From Alloascoidea africana (lineage: Eukaryota > Ascomycota > Alloascoideomycetes > Alloascoideales > Alloascoideaceae), in assembly GCA_030581615.1 (NCBI GenBank), contig JAKTTT010000046.1, positions 103,476-167,475 of the forward strand: a stretch of 64,000 nt of DNA. Direction: 5' to 3'. Position numbers and translations under genes: made by a program. Position 1 is the first letter of the stretch; every line of letters starts with the position of its first letter. Positions 45,233-56,320 of the stretch are shown one piece after another. The notes under the pieces were generated by a model that saw only the letters and a program-made list of their open reading frames with translations, was not told the origin of the DNA and made no database searches.

Positions 45233-47301
45233 TTAAAAGGCAGCAACAAACGACTCGGTGATACCCTTCAACTTCGCTAAGTTCTCGTCGGAGAGCTTAC
45301 CCTCGGTAGCGATAGAGTCGAGTAAAGTAGCCTCATTGTCTCTCAAGTAGGCCAAAAAGTCCTCCTCGAATTGCTGGATCTTGTCAAGAGGAACGTTATC
45401 GAGGTACCCGTTAACACCAGCGTAGATCAGAGGAACCTGCTCCTCGGCAGCCAAAGGAGAGTACTGCTTTTGCTTCAACAACTGGGTGAGACGTTCACCT
45501 CTGGCCAGAGTGGATCTGGTGGAGGCGTCCAAATCGGAACCGAACTGGGCGAAAGCAGCGACTTCACGGTACTGGGCCAAGAAAAGCTTCAAGGAACCGG
45601 CAACCTGCTTCATGGCCTTGACCTGGGCAGCGGAACCGACACGGGACACGGAAAGACCGACGTTAATGGCGGGTCTGATACCCTTGTAGAAAAGCTCGGC
45701 TTCCAAGAAAATCTGTCCATCAGTAATGGAAATGACGTTGGTTGGAATGTAGGCAGAGACATCACCACCCTGAGTCTCAATGACTGGGAGAGCAGTGAGG
45801 GAACCACCGCCGAGCTTGTCGGACATCTTGGCAGCACGCTCCAACAATCTGGAGTGCAGGTAAAAGACATCACCGGGGTAAGCCTCACGACCAGGAGGAC
45901 GACGAAGCAAAAGAGACATTTGACGGTAGGCAACGGCCTGTTTTGACAAATCGTCGTAGATGATCAAAGAGTGTCTGCCATTGTCTCTGAACCATTCACC
46001 AATGGCACAGGCAGTGAAAGGAGCCAAGTACTGGAGAGGAGCGGCCTCGGAAGCAGTGGCAGCAACAATGATGGAGTATTTCAAAGCATCATGCTGCTCC
46101 AATGTCTGCACGAGCTGGGCAACTGTTGATCTCTTTTGGCCAACGGCAACGTAGACACAGTACAGCTTCTTGGACTCGTCATTTCCGTCGTTCCATCTCT
46201 TTTGGTTCAAGATGGTGTCAATGGCAACGGCAGTCTTACCGGTTTGACGATCACCAATGATCAACTCACGCTGACCACGGCCAATGGGGACCAAAGCATC
46301 AACGGCCTTAAGACCTGTTTGCATGGGCTCGAAAACGGATCGACGGGGCAAAATTCCAGGAGCCTTGATCTGGGCACGGGAGTAAGAAGAGGCCTCAATA
46401 GGTCCCTTGCCGTCGATGGGATTTCCCAGAGCATCCACAACACGTCCCAAAATATTGGGTCCAACGGGGACATCAACAATCTTACCGGTTCTCTTGACGG
46501 TTTCACCTTCCTTGACAAGACGATCGGAACCGAACAACACAATACCGACCTGGCCGGGCTCCAAGTTAAGAGCCATACCCTTGACACCGGAAGAAAATTC
46601 AACCAACTCGTCAGCCTGGACATTGTTCAAGCCAAAAACACGGGCAATACCGTCACTGGAAAATGAAACATGTTAATATTGGATGGCTGTTTGGGTTCAA
46701 AATACGTGGGGAGGTGGTGGTAGGACTTACCCGACTGAGAGGACACGACCGGTCTCGTTAAGGTTGGCCTCCTCGGAGACACCTCGGATTCGCTCCTCAA
46801 GAATAGAAGAGACTTCTGTAGGGGAGGCCTTTGCAGTGGCATAGGAGCGGATAGCATTAGCTCGGAGTGTTGGACGGGCCTGAGAAAGATTGGAGTTGGC
46901 ATGTTAGTCTTGTTGGTTGCTCACAATAACTTTTCGTCCGATTGCCCGGAATTTAGAGTAACGAATGAAAAAAAGGGAAAAAGAAGCCATCCGCAACGAA
47001 ACAAGCCGATCAATTTCTGACTGGACCGTCTTGAAAAGATATAGAAGCTTCAAAACCACGGGAGACATCTCCGTTATGTTCATATAGCGAAGGGTTTTAA
47101 ATGTGGTGCGGGTCGTTGTCGAATGGTTGGACAGACCTTAACCCCAACTGGCTAATAGGAAGAGAGCAAATTTCACGGGGATCGTTCGGGTATTTCTCAG
47201 CCACAACCAAACCGAAAAGCACTTACCAAACGAGCGGATCTCGAGGCGACTGCAAGAACACGGACACCTTGGCGGAGAGAGGAAGTACGGGCAGCAAACA
47301 T
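45233..47301 (-). CDS. ATP1: ATP synthase F1 subunit alpha, three exons
   Basis: Non-catalytic nucleotide-binding subunit of the mitochondrial F1 head. Exon 1 (47301-47227) encodes a presequence [20 protein letters not shown] ending SARL; exon 2 (46879-46731) begins [15 protein letters not shown], with the likely cleavage zone; exon 3 (46655-45233) holds the rest. Donors are GTAAGT twice, acceptors CTCAG and TTCCAG; introns 347 and 75 bp. Total 548 residues (S. cerevisiae 545). P-loop [15 protein letters not shown] and the alpha-subunit blocks [20 protein letters not shown] and [20 protein letters not shown] are intact; the C-terminus is [12 protein letters not shown]. Strong codon bias opens long antisense frames across this gene, which are not real. 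Exon 1 codes little more than the targeting peptide. Confidence 0.97.
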
Positions 47302-47582
47302 TGCAATTGGAGAAGGGAGAGAACACGGGGAGCGGAGAGAAAAGGGAAGGTTCGTCCACTTCGAAAAGAGCACTTCTGGATCTCGTCACGAAGGGTGTAT
47401 GGGTGCAATGCGTGGTCCGGACCGAGATGTACGCACGGCTGCCGGTTGCGAGAAGTGAGGTCACCGAGCACCATCGTTTGGGATTTCCTTCTGGATATCA
47501 CGAAGCTGAGCATGTCATCCTGGCCTCTTTAGCTGGAGCAGCTGGAGCAGCGGGAGCAGCGGCAGTTGCCACATGAAAGAGA
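47302..47582. promoter_or_regulatory. ATP1 upstream region
   Basis: 281 bp between the ATP1 start and the stop of the upstream kinase gene, both on the minus strand; it must contain the ATP1 promoter. No specific site recognised. Confidence 0.4.
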
Positions 47583-49103
47583 TCAATTACTATCTAGCGC
47601 CCTGTTAATGGTCGTCGGTCCGCGAATCTGGATGTACGCATCGGTGCCCCAGCCATAATAGCTTTGGATCTCTAGACTCCCACCGAACATTTCGAGATAA
47701 GACCGCGAAAGAGGGAGACCAAACCCCATTCCGGCTATTGTAGTGTCTCCCACAACATCGCCCATGTGCGCGAGCTCGTCGTCTTTGCCTTTCACGGACG
47801 TAAAAGAGTAGTTAAACACCTCATCCTCGATTTCTGGACTTATTCCTCCACCTCTGTCTCGCAGTCGAATAACGGCGCCCGTATCAGTCTTCACAATAGT
47901 TGCGAGGATAGGTTCCAAGTTATCGTAATCGGCATTGATAACCGTCTCCACGCTTTCAATTAGTGCCCGGCTAGAGTTCTTAAGAAGCTCTGTAAAAACA
48001 TACTCAATATGAGTCGGGATATATGTCATGGTGACGCCTTTGCCCCTATCGATAACCAAATTCACTCTTGCCCCATACTTCATCTCGCACATGTTTCCCA
48101 CATGCTCGTTACAATTTTCAAGAATGTCGCTCAATTGAATCTGAGAGTCAACGCATCCAATATATCTATCTGAAGGCGTCTCCGTTAGAGCAATGTGATG
48201 TTTACACAGTGTTCTGGTGGATATTCTCTCTCTTAGATGCTCGTTCAAAAACGTTGTAATTTCATTTTCGTTCATGTAACTTGCTACCTCTTTAAAGCCT
48301 CTTGACAGATCTGGGAGCGTATCTGTATGTGCATCCACAATCTGCTGAAGACACTGGACTAGATGCAAATTCTCTTCTTTTGTCTTTGGATCATCGCATG
48401 ATGAGATAACCGCAAATGACGAAAGATAGAGACCATAGATTGATGAGATGCTTGGGTTCAAAACAACCAGGTATGGCAAACTTCGAAGAGATGTGAGTCG
48501 ATGTGCCAGACTCTACAATGAAAAGATTATTGGTTAGATCTGAGTCTGAAAATTGTCTCCTGTTAACTTGATGATCTTACAATCTTCAGCTGATCAATCG
48601 TTTCACTCGCGTTTTCTAGTAACTGATCGGTCGTCACCTTTGATCCAAATCTGATAAGATGGTCGAGATCGGGACTGTAGTCAAAATGTGTTAGTAATTT
48701 ACTCGCAGAAATATTTCCAAAGGATTTGGGTCACCTTCTGAGAGGTTTATCGGCGTACTATGTTGGCCAATGAGAGGTTAGTACTTATATTTCTGTAAGG
48801 ACAACCCCCAGGAAGATCACAATTAGGGAGCTTTTCACATACTTCAGCTATTCTGTGTTCAATCTCTGATTTTATAGAATAATCATCATTTGGATCTGCA
48901 ATGGTTCCCTTCGAGCTCGTATTTAGTGTTCGAACTGTCGTTTGAAATACTGCTCTCGTTCTAGTAGTTCGACCACAAGAGCTCCAAGCCATGTACCTGG
49001 CAACGTTCCCTTTGGGCGATGACAATAGATTTCTGCTGGCGAATTGTGACCCCAATCGTCGAAATGACATCATCGCACTACGACCTCGACTGATAGAACT
49101 CAT
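47583..49103 (-). CDS. Mitochondrial pyruvate dehydrogenase kinase family protein, four exons
   Basis: GHKL-fold protein kinase that phosphorylates and inactivates pyruvate dehydrogenase E1-alpha in the matrix (yeast Pkp1/Pkp2). Exons: 49103-48843, 48757-48735 (a 23-nt microexon), 48674-48581 and 48512-47583; donors GTATGT, GTGACC, GTAAGA, each followed by a TACTAAC-like branch site or a clear AG. Joined 435 residues; phases agree. The presequence is Arg/Ser-rich. The microexon supplies YADKPLR and completes the family start IAEYADKPLRSPDLDHLIRF. Then LPYLVVLNPSISSIYGLYL, the N-box TELLKNSSRAL, the G1 box LRDRGGGI and the G2 box GMGFGLPLSRSYLEMFGG are all intact. Which of Pkp1 or Pkp2 it corresponds to is not resolved. 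Divergent from ATG38, 299 bp. Confidence 0.92.
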
Positions 49104-49402
49104 GGCTTTGTGTAGAAAACTGTATACTGCGGCGAAAGGGCGTACCCACTGATTGTTCTCAAGAGCACTTGTTTTTAGGTTTCTTAGGAGCCAGTCCTAG
49201 ACTTTATCAATATGAGTGTCAAGCAGATGATTTAAAGTAAACTCTACCGGACCACGAATGCAAAAGCACAACTCTACCTCGCAAGATTTGTACTGGTAAC
49301 TTTCCAGCCGGAGACTTTTCTGGGGAAGAAGCTTTGGGGTGGTCAGCTGATTTCGGCTCTGTCTCTCCCACCACCCCAATCTTCGCTGCTGGGCTCCACG
49401 GC

Positions 49403-50346
49403 ATGAGCAGTCCCGATAAGCCCAAGGAATCCTTTTTATTAAAGGCATGGCAACTGTGGTCGCGGAGGAATTATATGGCATTTGATAACTAATATTTTTT
49501 ACAGGCTTACGAAAAGGCGAATCTGGCCCAAGATGCAACGGTTAAGGGAAACTTGGATCTGGCTGCGCAGTACAACTTGGAAGCCGCCGACTTTTTCCTA
49601 AAGGCTCAAGAAGATAGCAAAGTTTCAGAGGTATGGCACGTTATAGATTTGCTCGTTTCCAACTTCTAACAATGGGCTAATGAACCTAGGTGAAAGCGGC
49701 TCTGAAACTGTTATATGAACAACATGAAAAGAGGGCTCGAGAGTTGATTGCTCATCAAGTAACAGAGTCTCCCGGTTCTGATGATCCAGGCTTAAATGAG
49801 AAGAAGCAACACTTTCAAATAAAGAAAATCAATTTTCCTGCGGACAATACTGTAAGCATAGAGGTTCCAGTTGGAACCAATCTAGCTCTTGAAGAATCTC
49901 TTGCAAAGTTCTATTCACAAGTGGTTGGCTCTTGGGAAGCCAGTGCCAAAATGCAGCCCTCATCGCGAGATGCTCGAGTAGAACCGCCCAGTCTGTCCTT
50001 AGCTGCGCCCACAAAACGACAATATGATCAATTAAATCTAGAAAACAGCCAATTGAAAACCCTAGTTAGAACTTACAGCAACAAGCTAACCGCCGCGGAA
50101 ACAACAATGAAGAAACAGCAAGAGAGTTTCAAAAACCTTTATCCGGTCTTGAAATCGGAGGTTCTGGATTATAAGAGCAAAACTGAACTGGAGCATAAAG
50201 AAGAGGTTGAGGATTTAAAGGGCGAGGTGGAAAAGTTACAGACATTGGTAACGAAATATAAGGGCCGTTGGGATGGTTTGATTGAAAGTGCAAAAAAGAG
50301 AAAAGACGCGCCACAGGTTCCTCCTACAGCCGATGATGCTGGATGA
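49403..50346 (+). CDS. ATG38: Autophagy protein Atg38 (NRBF2-like), three exons
   Basis: Linker subunit of PI3-kinase complex I (Vps34-Vps15-Atg6-Atg14) needed for efficient autophagosome formation. Exon 2 (49505-49630) and the start of exon 3 (49690-50346) form an MIT domain: AYEKANLAQDATVKGNLDL, then AAQYNLEAADFFLKAQ and VKAALKLLYEQHEKRA. A coiled coil follows, ending KYKGRWDGLIESAKKRKD, close to the C-terminus of yeast Atg38 (LRERWDSLVESAKQRRD). Exon 1 is best placed at 49403-49444 (MSSPDKPKESFLLK), joined through an intron that begins GCATGG rather than GT. Total 274 residues. MIT and C-terminal matches make the family likely; exon 1 is less sure. Its stop is 14 bp from the MSH5 stop on the other strand. 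Confidence 0.82.
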
Positions 50347-50359
50347 TGACTTGAAATGG

Positions 50360-53300
50360 CTAATTTTCCTCAAGCAACTCATGAAGAATTTGTCTGATGT
50401 TTAAAGTCGCATTTTCCGTAGAATCAAAATCAATATCGAGGAATTTCATTGCAACCGCTCTCTATAATGCATGCCGTTAGATATCAACTCAAAAGCGTCT
50501 GTTGAAACATGATCATACTGCTCTTTGTATAGCCTGCTCTTCATCATCAGTAATGCTCTCGTATATTCTCACAAGGTCCTCATTCTTGGTTATCAGTTTA
50601 CACAGCTCTTCGGCTCTGTTTACGATGCTCTTTTCTATTCCACAAAACGCTGCACAGCTTTAGAGAATTAGCAGGTTAGTATGTATATGAGAGATTCAGA
50701 GACACAAATATTTGGCTTACCATATCCCAAAGCTGCCATCTGATTTGCCATTCCTTAAGCTGTCAAAAGAGTCAGAGAAGTCCAAGGGCTACATCAACAT
50801 TTCAATTCGTACCTGTAGAGATAAGTAATTTTGGACTCTGAATTCTTGGAGGTATCAGAAGCACAATCTTCAAGGAGAACTTCCATACTTGCAAACTTTA
50901 GTCCATTCTTTTCTTCAATTATATTATCCAGTAATTCTTTGGGAAACATTAGCTTTGAGTGCATCTCCAAATAGCAGATCCTTTACATACCATGATGGTG
51001 TGTTGCAGCAATTAGTCGCGGACAAAAAGGACCATTAACAAAATGGTGAATGAAAGCCGCAAATAAAGCAGGACCGTCTAAACTGGTGGTCAGAAATGTC
51101 TCAGCAAAATCAAATAATAGTCTTACCGATTATATCAGTTCCCTTTCCAAACTCGTCGATAATAACTAGGGTTTGTTCCGTAGCCAATCTCACAATCTTA
51201 TTGGCTTGGTTAACATCTATCATGAAGGAACTTATCGGCTGAATTGATTGTAGTTAGTATTATTCTTGAACCCGTATCTCGAACAATACAAACCTTCGTG
51301 ACAGATTCATGAGCTGCCATTCTCGTCAAAATTTTGTCTGTGATGCCAATATCGGCCTTTTCAGCTGGAACAAAACTGTAATATGGGAAAAACAACTTGT
51401 TAATGGCGCTTACTCCCCACCCCCAGTTAACCAAAAAGTGTTTATACCAGCCTATATGAGCCATGTAAACTATCAAAGCGCATTGCGATAGATACACCGA
51501 TTTTCCAGAAAAATTTGCACCTGTTAGAACTAGAGCTGAACATTCTGAAAAGCAGGCTTCTGAATCAGGTCTTGCTTGAATCATTGTATCGTTGGGGACA
51601 AAAGTCGGTACCAGATTTTCATAAAGTGGATGTCTAACAATTAGCAATTGGAAATATTTATAGTCTGTCATTATATCTCACCTTCCTTTTTCGATATTCA
51701 GAACTGAACTCGAAGACATGTTTGGCTTTGTGTAACCATAAAGTATGGTGGCTTTTGCAAATGACAATAGACTGTTGAGGTATAAAAGTGTCAGCGCTTT
51801 AACGTGTTCAGAATGCCAAAATTTGAGGTTCACTAACCAGTCAAGTTGTGCAATCATAGTGCTTGCAGATTTGAAAAATTTGGCCTCTTTAGTGATCTTT
51901 GTTTGCAACTCAAATAGAATCTCAATCTCGCAATCTAGAAGGCTGTTAATGAAGGCTAGATGCCAGCTAATCCATCTCATAAACTGACCGCAAATTAACC
52001 CGTAAATGTCTCCATAATAATCATCCATATCTGTGGTCTGCCTCGACTTGTAGTAGATATGTGAAGATGTTCGAAAAACTTCTTTCCAATCCACAACATC
52101 ATGAGCAGACAGATACGCAGATGAATCTAAAGGGAGAACCAGTAGATATCCAACTTGAGGGAAATAGACCGCGTTTAGGGTGGAAGCAATTTCTGAAGGC
52201 AAGTTTGATCCCAAATTCCAAGAAAGGTCGGCCAGAATTGAATCCATCTCGTAATAGGTGAATTTCATCTGGTCAAGATAGAGATCTACATCCTCTGCAA
52301 CTGTTGCTCTCCCCAACTTCTTGGACATTTCAAAATCAATAACTTCTAAAATAAGAGAACGCGATCTGCTCAATGATTCCCTATTAATGGATTCGATGGT
52401 CTTTATTTTGTTAGATCATTCAATCACCGAAACATGAAATGCAACAATTTTGACCAACATTATGAATTAGCTCCACCTGCTCGTAGTTTTCACATCTCAA
52501 AAGCGTTTCACGAATTGCTATAGAGTTTTCAGTGAATTTAACAAGGTTGTTCCAAGCCTGTAATGAAGCTTGGCCTGTTTGTAGATTTGATATGACTCGA
52601 TTAACATCGCCAATATTCCTCATCTGCTTGATCAAGTTTTCTAAATAGGTTGAATTTAGAGGGTGTATCAGAAACTCAATAGCGTCATGTCTTGATTGAA
52701 TCATATCCAGGTTCGCCAACGGTCTTAAAAACCAAGTTTTCAAAAGATTATAGCCTATTGGTGAGCCTGTAAAGTTCAACAAGTCTACTTGAGCGTCAGA
52801 CAGAAAACTTCACAAAACAAACATTTATGCGTGTAAAATAATACCAAATAAACATAGCCTAGGCTTTACTCTTTTTTTGCTTGTAAAATGAACATTTGGA
52901 TGACTATCTCTTTCCAGGATCTGTAGACTTATCAAAGAATCTTCATCGATATACATAAAGTCTCGTCTGTGGAGGTCAGATTCTCAGTTCGGTTGAATTG
53001 AATGCAATTCGATACTTACAGTGCAATAAATTCTGCGGTTGAAATCAAGTGTTCAATTCCACTGGACCCTGTTGGTGCCAATGACAGCTTGGCTTCTACA
53101 AATGAAACCAGCGAGGTGAAACAACCAAGCTAAACTTATTAACCACCGCTCCCAGTTTGTTCATTTGTAGATGGGCATACTTACCGCTAATGGGCATTCG
53201 GAAGCAATTAAAAGATTTTCCAAAATTCCCAATGAATGGCGATCTGAGGATACGGCGATTCTATCATATGCCCGGGCTGCTTTCTTGGAGGAGAATTCGC

Positions 53301-53761
53301 TGCTTGGTCTAAAGTCCACTTTGAACGCACCTTCTTCACCTATATCAAACACCTTAGCAACAATACATATTGCAAATATCATGCGATTAAAGTACTCTTT
53401 TGCCTCAAAAACTGTTCCATCTGCTCATTCACTCTTGACGACACAATAACCACGTCGGGGGTAAGCTGATAAAGCACTGTAAAGGAATTAGCACAGAGGC
53501 AAACCCTATAGATTGTCTTTGCCTCCTTTCCTTACAAGTTTCAATAAAAAAGTGCCATTCCACTCCATTGTCTGCTTCCGGGGCCATAACTGGGGTATCT
53601 GTTAACAAGGAGAGGGTACGAAGCGGCAAATCCAGGAAACATCCTCCAACAACGTCATTCGATGCGTTGATTGCAAGAACCGAGTCCAGCCCCCGGTCCG
53701 CTTCCTTTCCAGCCTCGGACGACGGCAAAGAACGGCGAATTGGCGAAGTTTGGTCTGTCAT
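50360..53761 (-). CDS. MSH5: Meiotic MutS homolog Msh5, 17 exons
   Basis: Forms the Msh4-Msh5 clamp that stabilises crossover intermediates in meiosis. Exons by my reading: 53761-53536, 53476-53396, 53339-53181, 53095-53020, 52966-52845, 52787-52459, 52400-51989, 51934-51838, 51771-51682, 51633-51448, 51375-51294, 51238-51127, 51077-50991, 50936-50813, 50759-50721, 50657-50519, 50461-50360. All introns are 48-85 bp, phases agree and the product is 820 residues. Walker A is [15 protein letters not shown], then [19 protein letters not shown] (the Cys at an intron is restored by splicing), Walker [19 protein letters not shown] and the switch [18 protein letters not shown] and the cysteine order fit Msh5, not Msh4. 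Two junctions are uncertain: 53181 could be 53185 with the next exon starting at 53087, and the 52459 donor is GTTGGT. Start [10 protein letters not shown] is preferred over an ATG at 53884. Confidence 0.88.
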
Positions 53762-53902
53762 GTCGTGGGTGTGTTGTGCAAAGAAGTGTTTACGCTGCAG
53801 GACTGCAAGCCGTCGGCTATAATAGTCCTGCAGAACTCGTATCGTGTCTCTTCCTCTTTTTCCTCCCCCTACCGCCGGAAACAAACAACCACTTGAAAAA
53901 GC
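53762..53902. promoter_or_regulatory. Shared 141-bp promoter of MSH5 and MEI2-like gene
   Basis: The two start codons are 141 bp apart on opposite strands. The interval holds GTGCAAAGAAG (TTCTTTG on the other strand, reminiscent of the Ste11 TR-box core) and ACCGCCGG, one base off a URS1 core. Both are weak matches; control by a common meiotic regulator is an inference. Confidence 0.55.
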
Positions 53903-56041
53903 ATGAATACCTCTAAGATTTTTGGACCGTTGCCACTAAGCAGTAACTCTTATCCTTCATCTTCAGGGCAAACCTCTGCTTTTTTGACTTACCAGATGGC
54001 AGGGAACCCTACAAATACGAACCCTTCAGATGCATCTTTTAGCGCCCAGAAGGAAGATATCAATCCATTTGCGTCAATTGAAGCCTCCATAGCTTCTCCA
54101 CTAGACTTTATAGGATCGACATTTCCAGAGCAAGTCCACAAAGAAGATCTAAATAGAAACTATTTTCTCAGTAACAGACAAGCCGACAGCAGTAAACCGC
54201 TTAGCCACTTATCAGAAATGAAATTGAGCATCGATAACTATCCGGATGTCAATTTGTTGGCCGATTCCCACAGCCAGAAATGGCCCAGCTCTTACACCGC
54301 AATGGAAACAGAGAACCTTCTTGCTTCCAGCTATACAGCCAAAGATCTGCTTGGACCAGCTTCCAGAGTGGTCAAAGTAGACAATATCCCATTAGATGTT
54401 GATCCGCTTCTGTTTGGAAGCGTTTGCTCTGGGACCGGAGAAGTTTATTCAATTTCAAGACACAAAACAAGCAATAGCGCTGGGAGAGCAATTATATCTT
54501 GGTACGATGTTAGAAGTAGTCAACAGTTCTTGGAGAGCAACGTCTTCTCTGTTTTTGGGCCTGAATTGTCGGCCTGCTATATTCTTGACTCCGCTCAAAA
54601 TAGCGATGAAACAACAATATTATCCGATTGCAACGTTTCAAAAGTCATCATCCGGTTTAAAAGAGACTTTACTTCGAAGCTATTCCCTTCGATAACCACT
54701 TTAAGAATGCACTTATCAAAATGTGGAGATATAAAGAACTTGACTTTTGAGATTGATAAGAGTTCGTTCGTTTGTGATTTTTTTGACGTGAGAGCTTCTG
54801 CTAGAGCGCTAAAGTTTTTAGATGGAACTGAAATCGATGTAAGTGTTTGCTGACTTTTACCTTCCACTTGAGCAATACTAATTAGCAAGAAGGGACTGAT
54901 AACAATAGTTAAGGGGAAACCCGGGTTGAAAATTGAGTCACTTTTGAACCAACCATCTCCAATACAAAACATGGCCATAACTAGAAGCCTTAATGAAAAT
55001 ATATCAACAAAGCCAAAACCTTTGGGAATAGATAATTTCAATATTCTCACAGATACAGAATACCTTGCGCAGAACGAACTAGACCTTGAACTTTCAGACA
55101 AAGTTGCATTTGGAGATTTGAAAGAATTTGAACTGGATGAATACCCAATTACTTTGGGGAAAGTTCCTAAGAATAATGTTGTTGATCTTGCAAAAATTGC
55201 TAAAGGCCTTGACACCAGAACAACAATGATGATAAGAAACATACCTAATAAAGTCAACCAGGCCACACTTAAAGAATATGTTGACGTTACTAACAAAGGA
55301 ACTTATGACTTTTTGTGTAAGGATCTGCTATTTATGTATTGATTAATGTTATCTGATGCTAACTCGCTTATCTACTCTTCAGATCTAAGAATTGATTTTG
55401 CCAGTTGCTGCAAGTATGCTTATTTCTCAAAACAACAGTTTGTTTGCCTTATTTAACAGATTTGAAAAAGTGTTGGTTACGCTTTTATCTCTTTCACCAG
55501 TCCTGAACACATAATTACTTTTGCAAAAGCCAGAGTTGGAACCAAATGGTAAATAATTAACTGCACTTAAGAATTTTGGGCTTTCTAACATTTAAAGGAA
55601 TCGTTTCAACTCTGAGAAAATTTGTGATCTCTCATATGCAAACATATAAGTATCTCCTTTTGAATGTTGAGTTCAATTTTCAGGACTAATAATTCCTCTA
55701 TACTCAGGGAAAAGAATGTTTGATTGAAAAATTTCGAAATTCAAGTGTGATGGACCAAGGTGTGCATAAAGTTTGTTCCTGGATCTTAACTTTCGTTATA
55801 CTGACTAGTGCTCCCCACCCAAACCCAATTAGACATTTCCTACCGTCCAAAACTTTACTACTCAGAGGGCCCAATGAAAGGAACTGAGCAGCCATTTCCG
55901 CCGCCTAATAACATAAGCCAGAAAGTTCGGTCGGTAGCTAACATTAAGAGCATGGGTAAGAATACTTTTAGACATGTGCATCAAGATGTTTGTAGTTGGA
56001 CGCTAATTGAAGCACAGGAATCTTTAGACAAAGGAAGATGA
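53903..56041 (+). CDS. Mei2-like RNA-binding protein, seven exons, with an in-frame TAA in exon 5
   Basis: Mei2 proteins bind RNA and promote meiosis. Exons: 53903-54838, 54890-55316, 55383-55413, 55471-55548, 55598-55649, 55708-55759, 55809-56041; introns 49-66 bp. Three RRMs are seen: near ASRVVKVDNIPLDVDPL, near SKVIIRFKRDF, and the diagnostic C-terminal Mei2 RRM, TRTTMMIRNIPNKVNQATL, VDVTNKGTYDFLYLRIDF, CNVGYAFISFTSPEHIITF, SEKICDLSYANI. The last codon of exon 5 (55647-55649) is TAA where the family has Gln. Exons 6-7 keep the frame and the family sequence (GKECLIEKFRNS, YRPKLYYSEGPMKGTE, PFPPPNN). As read, translation stops after 507 residues, cutting off the end of the domain; with Gln the product would be 602. 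Typed as CDS because the rest is intact; it may be a recent null. Confidence 0.85.
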
Positions 56042-56320
56042 AGAATGACAACAGCATATATGACGATTGACTGTTTTAGTCGCTATTTATTGTAGCTGTG
56101 ACAGCATAGCTTAGAAGCCAAATGATCACGTTTATTTTTAATGCTTCATATTGATAAGAACTGTGTCTGTCTCAGTAGAAAGTAGTGAAATTCCAGGAAA
56201 ATAGGATTCCTCCATAAAAAGTAAAGTGTGAAGGAGTGCATTCTGCCATTGAATGTGTACATACTGAATTATAGCTACTTGTACTAATCATAAGATATAG
56301 CGATCGATCTACTAGTTTAC

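Noticed and set aside
45371-46666. Long antisense open frames across ATP1
   Set aside because: They mirror the strongly biased codons of ATP1; no protein-like features.
51210-53884. Assignment as MSH4
   Set aside because: The [18 protein letters not shown] and ATHHHEL regions and the C-terminus fit Msh5 better.
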